From Prototheca cutis (taxonomy: Eukaryota > Chlorophyta > Trebouxiophyceae > Chlorellales > Chlorellaceae): a DNA stretch of 64,000 bases. The notes beneath the pieces were generated by a model, which saw nothing but the letters and a program-made list of their open reading frames with translations, was not told where the DNA came from and searched no databases. This document shows positions 34,949-46,196 of the stretch, one piece after another (within the stretch, counting starts at the first letter, position 1; every line of letters starts with the position of its first letter). The position numbers and the translations under genes were made by a program. The stretch is from the NCBI GenBank assembly GCA_002897115.2, contig BCIH01000008.1:702867-766866 (forward strand), read 5' to 3'.

Positions 34949-37629
34949 CTTCTGCTTGACAGGGCCGGTTGGCAGGCGGCGTTTGTGGCAAAGGGTGTGA
35001 CCGTTATGCAGCATGCCTCGTGGCTGTGAGCAAGGCTGCCATGATTTGAGGCTTTTGCTAGAAGCAATGCGGTGGTGCACTGCTTCACATATAAATTCAA
35101 GCCTTCCTGTCCTGTCGCTGTCCTGCTATGGCAGAAGGTGGTGTTTGAGAACCCAAGCTTCCAGTCGTGGATTGAGAGCCTGAACTGCCAGCGGTGCGGT
35201 GGTGGCCAGAACGAGGACCAGCTCGTCATCTGCGATGGTGCGTTCCTGCTTTTGATGCTGTGGAAATGGATGGCTTTCTGCTGGTTGGCTAGATGAGGAC
35301 GGGGCAGGGGCGTCCATGGCAGACCCAGCTGGCCTCCATGACAGGCACGTGCTTGCCGAGATGATGGTGGGTTGGATGTGGCTTCCATCACCAAGTCCTC
35401 CCGAACAAATTTATTATCCGTGGTCTTGGTATTTCACTAGGCTGTGACTCGGCCTGGCATACGTACTGCATTGGACTGGATGGCATCCCTGAGGGCGAGT
35501 GGTTTTGCCCACGCTGCGCCAACCGTCGTCACCGTCGGCGGCGACCAGCCTCCCACCAGCTTCCCGCCCTGCTGGATACGGCAGGGCGGCCCAGCTCTGA
35601 CGAACCCCGCCAGAGGCAGAGGTTTTCATCGACGCGGGAGGAGCCAGGGGCGACAAGGCCCAGCCTCCGGCGTCGTCGTGCAGGGCGGGTCGTGAGCAGT
35701 GGTGACGACGAGACTGAGGGTGTTACGGATGCCGTGTCTGCCGAGCTTTCTGGCAGCGAATCCGAGGAGTGGATTGAATCCAGTGCCAGCAGCGACGACG
35801 AGCCCTCCTCCTCCTTCATCGCATCTGATGTGGACCACGACGATGATACTACCCCGCCACAGCGGCGGCGGGACCGGCCGGCGGGTACGAGACGTGGTCA
35901 TGTCAGTGAGAGACAGCCGTCGCGGTCGGCGGCCGGATCTGGTCGAGACCGCCTGGCCCGGAGCAGTGCGGTTGACGAGCGGGAGCGGTCACTGTCTCGG
36001 CTGGTGAGCGGCCGGAGGCGTGCGGCCGGCGAGAGGACCCAGCAGGCCAGCAGTGACAGCAGCGAAGATGCCCCGTTGAGTGACCGACTGGCCCGGGTAC
36101 AAGGTCGTGGAAGCCAGCGGTCTGGGGCCACCGCGCCACCGCCGCCGACTGCAGCACATGGCCAGGTTGCAGCGCTGGCAGCAAACTGGGAAGACCTGCG
36201 GACGGGGCACGTATCCTTTTCCGAGCTTCAAAGGCGGCGGGACGGCTCGAATGACGCGCCGCGGTCGTCGTCAACCGCCCAGAACCGGCGCAGGCTCGTG
36301 CGAGCAGGTGATGCCCCGCAAGGTGCTGCTGCGCCGGTCGCACAAGGTGTTGCTCACACAACTGGCACCGCTGGCGGTACAACCGGGGTCAACAGAGCTC
36401 TGAATAATGACGACGATTCGCACCTGTGGCCAGATGCTTTTCCGGTATCCACGCCTGCGTCTGTCGTCGACCTGTGCACGCCGCCTTCAAGCACGCGACT
36501 GGATCAACGGAAGGCTGTCCGCCGAGAACCACGACGCGATTCTTCGCCACTGCCCCTTGCCTCCCGGCAGCGGCAGTCCAATGGGGCAGGGCCCAGTGGT
36601 GCTGCAAACCGGCCAGACCACACGCCAGAAGGCCGAACGGGCGTTGCAAACACGAGACAGGCGCCTCTGTCGTACGAGGCGCGCATTCGCCAGGAGCTGC
36701 AGGATGCCCGGAATCTGGGCAGCCGGCTCGTGCCCTCGTCGATAGCTGCTCCAGGCAGCGGTGCCCGCCGCGAGAAGAAACGCCGCCGACGGTCGCGCTC
36801 GGGGAACGACGATGCAGCCGGGGTTTCTTCTCCGGGTGCGCTGGTGGGATCTGCATCCGCCAACGCACAGCTTCGGGGTGATGCTACGACTTCGCACGGT
36901 CAGCAACCCACTGCTGCGGTGGGGGGAGTAACAACCGCCACCACGACTGGCGCCGGCCCGCCTGCGGTCAGGACCGGGCGGGAAGGCAGCGAGCACGGCA
37001 ATGGCCCCCAGCCTGCCCGACAGGCGCTGCGCGCCAGTCCCTATTTTGCGAGCCCCCGCGCAGAGCGCTCGACGCCACTGGAGGGCCCGTCGCCCCGGGC
37101 CGGGACCACGGGCCGCACGGTGGGTGAGCTTCGGCGCCGGGCCACCGTCGTCGCGGGCGTCGAAGCCGCAGTAGAAAGGGTGGCCAGCGGCACGCCTCTC
37201 GGCGGCGGTGGGGCCGCCGCGACAAACGGCGCCGCAGTTGACCGCGATGGAGCGACCGGTGGCGGACATGCCGAGCTCACACAACTACATCAGCAACAGG
37301 CTTCGCAGCAGTCCACTGGCACGGCGGCTTCCACAGTGACCATGGCACCCGGGGGTGCCACCCCAGGCACGCCGACGCCGAGGTCCCATGCTCCGCGGAC
37401 CCCCGACCCTCCCGGCCTGCCACTGGCAATCAAGGCCGAACTCACTCCGTACTACTATGCCCGACGTGTAGACCGCGAGCAGTACAAGGCCGTGTTCAAG
37501 GTGGCCATCAAGGAGTTGCGCCCTGCCTGGCCTCTGCCACCGGGGTCAAACCTCGCCAAGCACGCTGTTGAAGCGGCCATTGCCCGCCTGGTCAACGGCA
37601 AGGCCGTTTCCATGCAGACGCCAACATGA
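34521..37629 (+). CDS. RING and PHD finger protein, PHRF1/SCAF11-like
   Basis: Probable nuclear E3 ubiquitin ligase and chromatin reader linked to RNA polymerase II (inferred from domains). Exons: 34521-34597, 34690-34873, 35135-35237 and 35441-37629, about 850 residues. A C3HC4 RING sits at the extreme N-terminus (Cys6, Cys9, Cys23, His25, Cys28, Cys31, Cys42, Cys45). A complete C4HC3 PHD finger follows (Cys105, Cys108, Cys120, Cys123, His128, Cys131, Cys144, Cys147) with CDGCDSAWHTYC and EGEWFCPRC. The middle 600 residues are Ser/Arg/Asp/Gly-rich and probably disordered. The last about 60 residues (IKAELTPYYYARRVDREQYK and on) resemble the conserved C-terminus of animal PHRF1 and SCAF11. 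Intron 2 begins as an uninterrupted (GT)n run. The ATG at 34521 is the first that keeps the whole RING. Confidence 0.85.
34874..34947 (+). repeat. (GT)37 microsatellite merging with a 5' splice site
   Basis: About 37 GT units start directly at the exon end (AACCAG|GTGTGT). The 5' splice site is therefore the first unit of the repeat, and any unit could in principle serve as donor. Confidence 0.9.
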
Positions 37630-37989
37630 GGAGCTGATGGAGTGCAGAGCGATGCAATCGCAAACTTTCGGGAGCTCTGTGCCTGGCAATCGCCCCTTTC
37701 TTCACATCGGCTCCGTGCATAGGAAGCACTGGCTGCGCGGAGACCACACAGCATGATGAGTTATTGTCCCCGGTTTCTGAGAACCGCTTGTTTGTGTTCA
37801 CGGCTCTGTAGTGTGAAATGAGCGGGACATTAGAAAATGAAATAGTAGGGCCCTCTGGGACCAACCAGCCCCAGGGAAGAATGCAAGAAATTCTAGGGGT
37901 GCAGGAGGGAAATGGGTTTCGATCGGTGCGGTGGCGGGGAGCAGCAATGAACGCTGCGCGGACTACCCCGGCCTCCCCAACAGTCACGT
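37630..37989. other. Convergent spacer between RING-PHD gene and GT21 gene
   Basis: 360 bases between two opposed stop codons, presumably 3' UTRs. Nothing further is seen. Confidence 0.6.
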
Positions 37990-40269
37990 TCAAGTGGGGT
38001 GCTGGACGTGGACAACACGGCCGTTCTTTCTTCTGTACCGAATGCCGGCCCAGTCCACGGTGGACGACTGAAACACCGATAGCATGCAGAGCGGCAGCAG
38101 TGCGTTGTTCAGCAGCAGGCCTGCCCACAGGCGGGGCCAACTGAAGGCTCTTGCCAGGGTGCCGGGGACTAATCGGCTGTCCCTGGCCTCCATCAGCCGC
38201 AGCGTCTGGGCCGTCATGACTCGAAGGCCTGCCAGCGCATATGCCCAGGATGCAAGCAGGCAGATGACTGGGGTTGACGGGAGAAGTCCGGATACTTGAA
38301 AGGAAGGGCCCCAGCCACCTGGGCCCTTCCATTCGGATGCACAGACTGAAGAAAGCCAAACCACACAGAAGCCCCGGCCGCCAAGCACGACACAGGGTGC
38401 GATGAGTGCCCAGGACCAGTAGCAGTGTGCGGCAGCCAAGAAATGGTTGGTTCGGCGGTTGACAGGCGACGCATAGGTGTCCAGCACGACCAGCTGTCGG
38501 CGCAGGTAGTCCCAGTACACCCCAAACCGGTGCCAGGCATGGCGAATACGGGTGAACATGGCACTGCCAGGTTCGGACACAGGACGACGACCCCGGGCCT
38601 CGCAAGTCTGCCCGCCACTCCGGCCCATGCGCTGCGGGAAGACCGAGTATGCCGGGCAGAGCACGGGGCGCCCTCGCTGTTCGCACACCGATGCCGCAAT
38701 AAGGTCATCCGAGTAGCCGCCACCCTCCCACGCCTTGAGAGTTTTTGGTGTGCGCACACGTGTGTGTGTGGTGGGGGGGGATTTTGCAAGAGATTGGGTT
38801 GTGGGCGAGGGAGAGCAGGACAAATGCCCTGGGAAGTGCACTGAACAGCTCCCGATTCTCGGGGCTGGGTACAGCACATGAACATCTGCGGCAACGAATC
38901 ATGCATGCTGTTGTTGCCACGCAGTATCTCCGACGCAAGAAGACAGGCACACAACATGCTCTAACCCAGCCCTAACCTGGAGCAGGCCAAATTCTTTGGA
39001 AAAGAGGTCTGTGGCCCTGAAGAGCATAAACCCTCCCCAGACAAAGCTGGTGTGCCTGGCCACTGAAAATCCGATGACTAATGGCAGGTGGTACGACAGC
39101 GCGGCATAGTCCAGGATGCCCGCTGCCGGGGGCGGGACGTCAAAGGGGTAGCCCGTGGCCATACCGGCTCGAGGGTCTGCCGCAAACTCGGGGATGATGT
39201 CATCCAGGATGCCGGTGGGCAGCAGCACATCGTCATCCAGGCACAGTACAAACTCGGCGCCACTTTGTGCCACCCTAAACCCGGTCAACAGACTGTGTGT
39301 TTTTGCGTGCGTGTGCGTGTGCGTGTGCGTGTGCGCGGAACTGCCCCATCCATGCAGGGGAATAGAATGAGCACCGAGGCAAGCAGTCACTCGGGAGAAC
39401 TCAGAGGGGGAGACACCCAGGATATTGTAATCATCTCAACAACAACTTCATGCACTCCCTCACTTGTGGACTTTTTGGCTGCAGCCTGAGGCAGGCCCAG
39501 AGAACAAGATGCGGTGCCGCTGGTGCTCATTAGACCCTCGGTTTTGTGCGATCAGGCCCTCAATCAAAGGAACGCAGGGATCCCCTCGGCAGTCGGTGAC
39601 AAAGAAGATCTCCATGTCTCCGTAATCTGAGATCAGGGGCAGGCGGAAGGGCCCAGGGTAGTGAGTGATAGCAGTGGCTGATCCCCCGCTCCTCCACCCT
39701 GTTTCAACGCCAGTGCTCCCCAATCAGCGCAACCACTAGATTCCCACCACTCATCGACACGCGCATTGCTCTATAAACTGCAGCAGGTGCATGCTGAGAT
39801 CCATGCAGCATCACAAGCTTACTGTATTGGAGATGGAGGATGGACTTGAGATTCTCCTTGCTGTGTTCCCGAACCCCTCGGACGGGCACAATCACAGCCA
39901 GCGTTCCTGCTCGCTTCATTCCATTCTGTGCACATGCCAAGGGCATTCGTAGTGCTGTTGTTGCTGGCTTTCCAGTGGAGGGCTGAGGGTGCAGAGAAAT
40001 CTCTTGCAATTCACCCAAGAGCGTACCTTGGACTTCTGGGGTGGCAGCCCCGAGCGGCTACCATGCTCCTCTGATTGTTGCCCAGCATTTCGTACCAGTT
40101 CGCGCCATCTGCACCAGGCTGACAATAACCACAGCGTCCCCAGCAGTATGCACGGAACGCAGCCGTGGAACAGGATCCAATCGGACCAGCGGGAGTGCAC
40201 CGCCGCAGCGAGCCAGGAGGTGCACACCGCAGGGCTGCTGAAGCTGCCAGCCTCGCATTCCCCCTCCAT
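37990..40269 (-). CDS. Ceramide glucosyltransferase-like protein (GT21)
   Basis: Would transfer glucose from UDP-glucose to ceramide at the ER/Golgi. Exons on the minus strand: 40269-40027, 39925-39823, 39626-39464, 39292-38977 and 38733-37990; about 522 residues. A membrane helix (ILLGTLWLLSAW) lies near residues 40-52. The GT-A core starts GTLAVIVPVRGVREHSKENL and shows the GT21 D1 (VTDCRGD), D2 (FVLCLDDDVLLP) and D3 (GGYSDDLIAA) aspartates. The expected (Q/R)xxRW site appears only as a variant, YLRRQLVVLD, lacking Trp, which may mean a different acceptor. At least two further membrane segments follow (WALIAPCVVLGG; VICLLASWAYALAG; AGLLLNNALLPLCML) and the end is WAGIRYRRKNGRV, as in ceramide glucosyltransferases. 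Family is well supported, acceptor less so. Confidence 0.82.
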
Positions 40270-41156
40270 GCCGAGCCCCTACCGCCGCATTGTGAATCGT
40301 ATTTACAAGTTATGAGCGCTGATCACAGGATGCAATGGTGGGCGAGCCCTCGTGGCTGCTCATGTGATCGAGATCGCTTATTCAAGCTGGGTCGTACTCT
40401 CTGGCCCGCGCCACGTCACGCCCCAGCGGAGCACGCACGCGATCTTCATCGGAGGTGGTCACAGAAACCCTATGGAACATTCCATGCCGATGCCCAACCA
40501 ATCAAGTCAGCAATTGGCAAGCCCATATCTTAGTCCAAATGCAGGATGGATGGGCTCTAGATGAACAATGACTGAAATGTCTTTTTACAACGAAGTCTTT
40601 CAAAAGATGAGCACATCCCTGTGTACTACCTGTTGTGGATGCACGGCTTGTTGAGTGGATGCAAATGTCTGGAACGAAATGCTGCTTACCATGGTAGGAA
40701 GCTTGTTGAAATATTGAAGGTGGTGGGCATGCACACAAGAGGATGTGTGCGGATCACACAGGTTGTGAGCCTGGGGAATGTCATTGAGCGGTCGGTCGCC
40801 GGTGTATTCGGGGTGGCCACTGGTATGGAAGGCAAGGGTGAGGGGTTTTGACGTCCCAGACATTGCTGAGATGCAGGTGTTGGGCCTCAGTCCATAGGGT
40901 ACATGCTCGTCTAGAGGGTGAGGTGTGAATGAAAGAAGGTACCAATAGAAGAGAAAGTGAGGTCAACACAACGGTGGCAGTGAGTGTTTGAGGTCAGTAG
41001 GTCCGTCGGCTGGCAGTGAAACCGAGATGGGCGGAGACATGTATGTGGGTTGAAAATGATTCCGTGGGGAATGTGAGCAGGCAATAATGACCATTTCTCC
41101 CACCTTGGCGCTGGCCAGAGGAAGGGAGTGGAACTGGGTTGCTGCAGGGCCGCCGG
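40270..41156. other. Tandem spacer upstream of GT21 and downstream of PL14
   Basis: About 890 bases between the start of the GT21 gene and the stop of the PL14 gene, both on the minus strand. It should include the GT21 promoter and the PL14 3' UTR. Short open frames are present but unconvincing. Confidence 0.5.
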
Positions 41157-41717
41157 TCACTCTGGTTCGTCGATGTGAACGGTGAGCGTGGTCTGCGACG
41201 TGATGGACTGGATGGGCAGCTTGTTCCCACTGTCATGGGAGTAGAGCGCAAAGTTCTTGAACAGGGCATACGTTGTGGCGGTTGGAGCCCAGGACACGTC
41301 CGAGCCGCCAAACCAGCTCGCCATGTACAGGCTGTCTGCGTAGACACCAGCTGTCCACAGCGGTTGTGAGGAGGGAGCAGTCAGGAGTTTGTTGTTGAAG
41401 TGAGAGTGGGTTCCAAGGGCGAGACGAGCGCAAAAGGTTGCAAACCCTCGTGGTGGTGGCGGCGGCGGTGGTTTCCTGCAAACTCTACAAGCAAGCAAGA
41501 AAGCCAGCAGCCACCGCCCAGCACCACCCTCTTACCATACAGCCGCCAGTTCATCTTGGTGTAGCGGATGGCGGTCACACCATTGACGTCCAGCTGGAAG
41601 ACGCCATTGGTCTTGCCTGGCGTGTTGAGAAGGACTGTGAGCTGAATGCTGTGCCAGGTGCCGGGGACAAACTTGAATGCTCCACGCTGGAACGAGACGC
41701 CTGTGCCATATGGTGTA

Positions 41718-41754
<37 letters not shown>

Positions 41755-42873
41755 AGTGTTGGAGTGGGAGGACATCCACCATCCCAAATCCGCCGCCACA
41801 GCCCCTCACCAGCGGCATTGTTGCAGATTGTCCTGGTCCCTGTCTTGGTCACAGAGCAGAAATCAGACGCCTGGCTGTCCCTGGGCGCGTAGAGGTACCC
41901 CTCGCCCTCGCCGTTCTTGCGCCACATGACGCGAGCGGACCAACAATGGGCTGGGTCGGTCCCACCACCGCAGGACTGCGAACCGCCGGCTAGTCCAGGC
42001 AACTTGCCACCTGCATGTATGTGTGTGTTGTGGGGTTCGGTGGCATGTTAGGATGCAGGGGGCCATGCCGAACACCTGGCACGCATGGTGGGTAGTCGAG
42101 ATTTTCTATTTGCGCTGCCAGTGGGAGTAGCCCTCGTGCCCCTATGTGACCCCCTTGAGTGCCCACAACAGCACCAGGGCGCCATCCCCCCCCCCCCCAC
42201 CCCACACACACACACCCTTGATAAAGTCAAAATCTGGCGGGAAATAGACGTCATAGGAGAAGGTGACGCCCTTCTTGGCAATGGGCGTGCCCTTGCCAAA
42301 GGGGTAGGCATGAAACAGCATTCCCCCCGGTACTGCCGCATTCGGAGACCAGGCACCGGCCTTGTAGGTCACCTTGAGCACCACAGAGGCATTGGACTTG
42401 CTGGCAGCGGTGGGGTCCAGCAGGAAGGACCGGTAGTCAGGCATCTTGTTGTAGGCAATGTAAGGTGCAAAGTAGGTAAGGCCCAGCTTTTTGTCCAGGA
42501 TGCCATCCCAAATGAGGGTTGAGGGGCTTAGGTTCTTCCCAAGAGGGGAAACCGGCGGTGGCGGGGGAAAGTTTGGAGGTGGTGGGCGGTGCCTTGGAGA
42601 TGGAGGTGGGTGATGTTTCGGGGGCGGTGGCGGGCGGCGCTTGGGAGGAGGAGGTGGGCGCCTTTTTAGAGGTGGCGGTTGTAGAGAGCCCGTAGTTGTT
42701 GGTGGTGGCGGACTCCGGGTGGTCGGTAAACTTCCGGTGGGCTCTGGGCTCTCAGGAGGGGGCGGAGCTGACGGTGTGGGTACCTGCTCGACCGCCGTGA
42801 CTCTCTGAGCCATTGAACTGAACGCACGAGTGCCTATCAGAAGTACAGGGATGAGAATATAGAGGGATCGCAT
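41157..42873 (-). CDS. Secreted polysaccharide lyase family 14 protein with proline-rich stalk
   Basis: PL14 enzymes cleave uronate polysaccharides by beta-elimination; the family includes the Chlorella-virus glucuronate lyase vAL-1 and mollusc alginate lyases. Exons on the minus strand: 42873-42216, 42010-41810, 41700-41536 and 41350-41157; about 405 residues. The ATG at 42873 starts a signal peptide (MRSLYILIPVLLIGTRAFSS). Residues about 30-110 are extensin-like, with PPPPP runs interrupted by Lys/Arg/His, probably hydroxyproline-rich. The catalytic module follows: TFSYDVYFPPDFDFIKGGKL, LPGLAGG, SARVMWRKNGEGEGYLYAP, FKFVPGTWHSIQLTVLLNTP and SLYMASWFGGSD near the end. The full fold seems present and all phases fit. 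It probably acts on the alga's own wall or mucilage. The exact substrate is unknown. Confidence 0.87.
41721..41753 (+). repeat. (GT)n microsatellite in PL14 intron 2
   Basis: About 16 GT units on the plus strand, which read as (CA)n in the sense of the PL14 gene, ending about 20 bases before the 3' splice site at 41701-41702. Confidence 0.9.
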
Positions 42874-43538
42874 GTCTGCAGGGGTGGTCAGCGAGCCCGG
42901 GGTCACCACTGACGGCGGAAATCGTCGTCCTCGGAGTCACGCTCAAGCAGATTCGCACGTAGAAAAGTCCGCAATGTTAAAATACAAAATGGGTTGGATC
43001 TGTTTCCTCGTGTCCCCAGCTCTACAAATCTATTGGCGTACAGTCATCCGCTGCCGGCCCTGGATATCAGCTGGCGAGCCGTCGCCACTGTCCCCCCCGT
43101 TCCGCCCGTCATTCCAGCAGGCCTGCTTCCGAGTCTGACAGAAAATGCCACGGAATCATGTCGTAATGCAATTTGACCCAAAATGTGCATGCCATTCCTG
43201 TGCATTCCTGGCGCGCCCGGACTGCCCCGAATCCACGTCACAGGCCACGACACCAGATTCATTCTTGGCTGGCCTCCGAAAAGCACAATGGTACGATCAT
43301 TTACGGCATCACTTTAGTAGCCAAGCCTGCCGCTGCAAATGGTGTCGATGCGGCATTGTAAACTCAAAGACTGCGAGGGATCATAGTAGAATTATACCTT
43401 TAAAAAATCTTTCAAAGCGGTGTTGTAGTGGCATCCCCACAAGGAACGCGTCGATGAGCGTGCTCCCGCTGTGACGCTGGGCCCCGGGCTCGTCTTCTCC
43501 TGCACCCCCGCGGCCTGTCCCTTGGAGGCCCAACAAAG
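42874..43538. promoter_or_regulatory. Divergent region between PL14 and XB3-like genes
   Basis: 665 bases separate the two start codons, so both promoters lie here. A moderately AT-rich stretch occurs near 42,960-43,000 and 43,360-43,400. No specific motif is identified. Confidence 0.4.
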
Positions 43539-45474
43539 ATGGGCCACACATTTTCGCATGCCCAGCCAGCGGCAGAGGACGTGGTTGCCCTCCACGCCTC
43601 TGTCCCGGACTGCCAGGCCGTCCACGAGGTGAGGGTGCTAGGGCTTTGGTGGGATTTGGGACAGCCCTGCTGGGGTTGCTCTTGCTCGTGCGCCCGCCTG
43701 TTAGCTTGCGCCTGCACTATTTATCTTGCAGATTTTGTCTAGGCAGCGGGATCCTGGGCTGCTGATCATGACAGAGCACCCCGGCACCGGCGAGACGGCC
43801 CTGCATGCGGCCTGTCGCGAGCGCTGCCTGGGTTGCTTGGAGACGCTGGTGGGGGTCCTGGCTCGCACCAACCCCGGAGGGATGGACACGCTCGCAGACA
43901 CGCTCAGCGTGCGCAGTGCGCGGCGCCGGCTGACGCCTTTGATCCTGGCGGCGACCAGCGGCTGGGCGGCCGGCGCTGCACTGCTGGTGGGCATGGGCGT
44001 CGATCCCGGGGCTCGCGCCGGCCACGAAGGCCGCACGGCACTGCACCACGCCGCAGCAGGAGACCATGCAGCATGCATCGAAGCCATTCTAACCACCCAT
44101 CGGCGCCTGGCCGCGCGGCGGGGGTGCTACAGCTGTGCGGCCGTGTGGCAGGGCCCCGCCGCACGGCGGGCCACCCCCCGGCGTGAACCCCGGAACGAAG
44201 AGCCGAGTGTAGAGGCACCAGACGGTGTGAACAGCGTCGAGCCATTGCTGGAGCTTCGTGACTATGGCGGGATGACACCCCTGCACGTGGCTGCGGCCGC
44301 CGGCGCTGCCGACGCCGTGGCGGTCCTCTTGGCCGCCGGGTCCAATGCCGAAGCCCGGACTGACGCTGTCACAGCACAGCAGGGCCTGTCGCTGCGGTTT
44401 ACGCCGTTGCACCTGGCTGCAGCAGGCCTGCACGAGCGAGCAACCCTCAACTTGTTGGTCATGCATGGAGGTGGAAGGCGGACAGCGACCCGGGCCCGCG
44501 GCCAGCCCGTGGCTCCCCCGGTGGATCTCCGCACGCTCCGCGACGGCGCAGGTGCGTGAGGCTGCTTGTATGTTTGAATTGTTTTTTTTGGTGGAATGCC
44601 TGTAGGGTGATGGCGCCCTTCCATGACATTGTTCATGTCATCAGGTCGTCCCTGGTCCCACAACTTTCTGACCCCCACAACCTTCCATTCCATCGCCCTT
44701 GACTCCGGAGGTCGCACGCCGTTGGAGGTGGCGTTCCTGCGTTCCGCGCCGCTGTGTCTCCTTTGCCTGCTGGACTCGCAGCACAGCGTAGCAGCCGCGG
44801 TGGAAGAGTACCACGCCGTGCGGCGGGCGATGTGGGACGGGGCAGCTCGGGGACGGCCGGCCCAAGCCAATGATGGGGAGGCAGCACCAGGGGAGGCCAT
44901 CAGGGCGAGGCTGTTGGAGCAGCTGCAGCAGCTGCAGGAAAGCGGGGCGGGCGATGCAGCCGTCCCAGGTCCGAAAGCGGTGGGGCACTCGAAAGAGGCG
45001 TCCAGCGACGGAAGCCCCGTCTGCCAGCTCTCACGCGCGGCAAGTGCGGGCAATGCACAAGCATCTCCGGGGTCGACCACCGGAAATTCTGCGGCCGAGT
45101 TTTCCGATGCGGATGGGGCAGAGGGGGAGGAGGAGCTTTCTCGAGCTGTTGATGGCCTAATGCTGGATGCTGAAGTGACGAACGGGGCCGATGCACCACC
45201 GGCGAGCCCGTCCGCCTCTGCAGCAGCAAAGGGAGCGCCGGCGAGCGGGTCCTTGTCTCCCTCCGCACCACGACCCGTGGAACCCTGGAGCACATGCCCC
45301 GTCTGCCTAGACCGGCCTGCGGCAGTATGCCTGGAGCCCTGTCACCATGCACTCTGCAAACCGTGCCTGTCCGTGATCCTTCAGCAGCCTGGTCCCGTTG
45401 TTTCCAAACTGCGCTGCCCGCTGTGCCGTGCAGGCATGCAGGGCATGGACTGGTGCGTGCTGCCGCAACGCTGA
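43539..45474 (+). CDS. XB3-like E3 ubiquitin ligase: ankyrin repeats plus C-terminal RING
   Basis: Rice XB3 and Arabidopsis XBAT proteins ubiquitinate partners in immunity, ethylene and development. Exons: 43539-43628, 43732-44551 and 44645-45474, about 579 residues. It begins MGHTFSHAQPAAEDV, close to the Met-Gly-His start of XB3, and Gly2 suggests N-myristoylation. Ankyrin units are seen at GETALHAACRERCLGCLETL, TPLILAATSGWAAGAALLV, GRTALHHAAAGDHAACIEAI, GMTPLHVAAAAGAADAVAVL, TPLHLAAAGLH and GGRTPLEVAFLRSAPLCLL. A Ser/Ala/Gln-rich linker leads to the RING CPVCLDRPAAVCLEPCHHAL through LRCPLCRAGM at the C-terminus. This is the XB3 order of domains. Substrates are unknown. Confidence 0.87.
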
Positions 45475-46196
45475 GGTCCCGGGAGCGCTAACGTTTAGAT
45501 GGATTCTCCACTCCAATGGGCGCCCCTTGTGTGCTGGACCCGGACCTCGGCTGGCAGCCGTTGCGTGCTGGCCACAGACTTGGCCAGCGAGCCACCCACA
45601 TTGCCTGTTTTTTCCTTCACTGCTCCGTTCCTGAGTAATTTTGATTGTTTGAGAGTGCAACAATTTTCAGATCGAGCTTTGAAAAGCAGCTTGTGTCCGC
45701 TGCGGCCCGGAGAACAGTCGGTCTCTGAGCAACAGGGGGGTGTTTGACCGGCTGTCCTCATCACAGACGGGGAGAGCTGTCCTCGCCGCATGGCAACAAG
45801 CCAGCCAACCAGCCAGGTTGCCATCCTTGGCCGGCTAGCTGGCTGGCTGTGCACACCACCCCCCGGGACAGCAGTCGCAAGGACGGAAACAAGGAGGAGG
45901 GCCCAGCTGGCATTCCTAGGGGGGACCTAGAACGTATGGCCTGCCCTTGCCAGCGGAATTCTCCATTTTATGGGCAAGGCAACGGCTCAAGGAGCGGGAG
46001 GGACCCAGTGCCATGAGCGGCGGCCGGGGTGCGGGGCTGTGTATTTCTCTGAACAGCACCCTGGCGACAAGCAGTGCTCAATCCGAGCGGGCAAGCGGTT
46101 GTGGGTGTCGAGGGATTGCTGCCATCAGGCACGAACGTCTCACCAGGAGAAGTGCTGCAAGAGTCCAGCACAGGCAAACACCCCCCATCATCAATA
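45475..46196. other. Convergent spacer between XB3-like and DCAF7 genes
   Basis: About 720 bases between two opposed stop codons. A few copies of a CCAGCCAG/GGCTGGCT-type motif occur near 45,795-45,850. No gene is visible. Confidence 0.55.

Noticed and set aside
36487..37284. A 265-codon minus-strand frame
   Set aside because: Antisense shadow of the disordered, GC-rich last exon of the RING-PHD gene.
39296..39340. Dinucleotide repeats considered as a CRISPR-like or satellite array
   Set aside because: They are simple GT/CA microsatellites inside introns or flanks, with no spacer-repeat structure.
41157..42873. Recent viral insertion as the origin of the PL14 gene
   Set aside because: The gene has three phase-consistent spliceosomal introns, a wall-type proline-rich region and ordinary nuclear neighbours, and no other virus-like gene is nearby.
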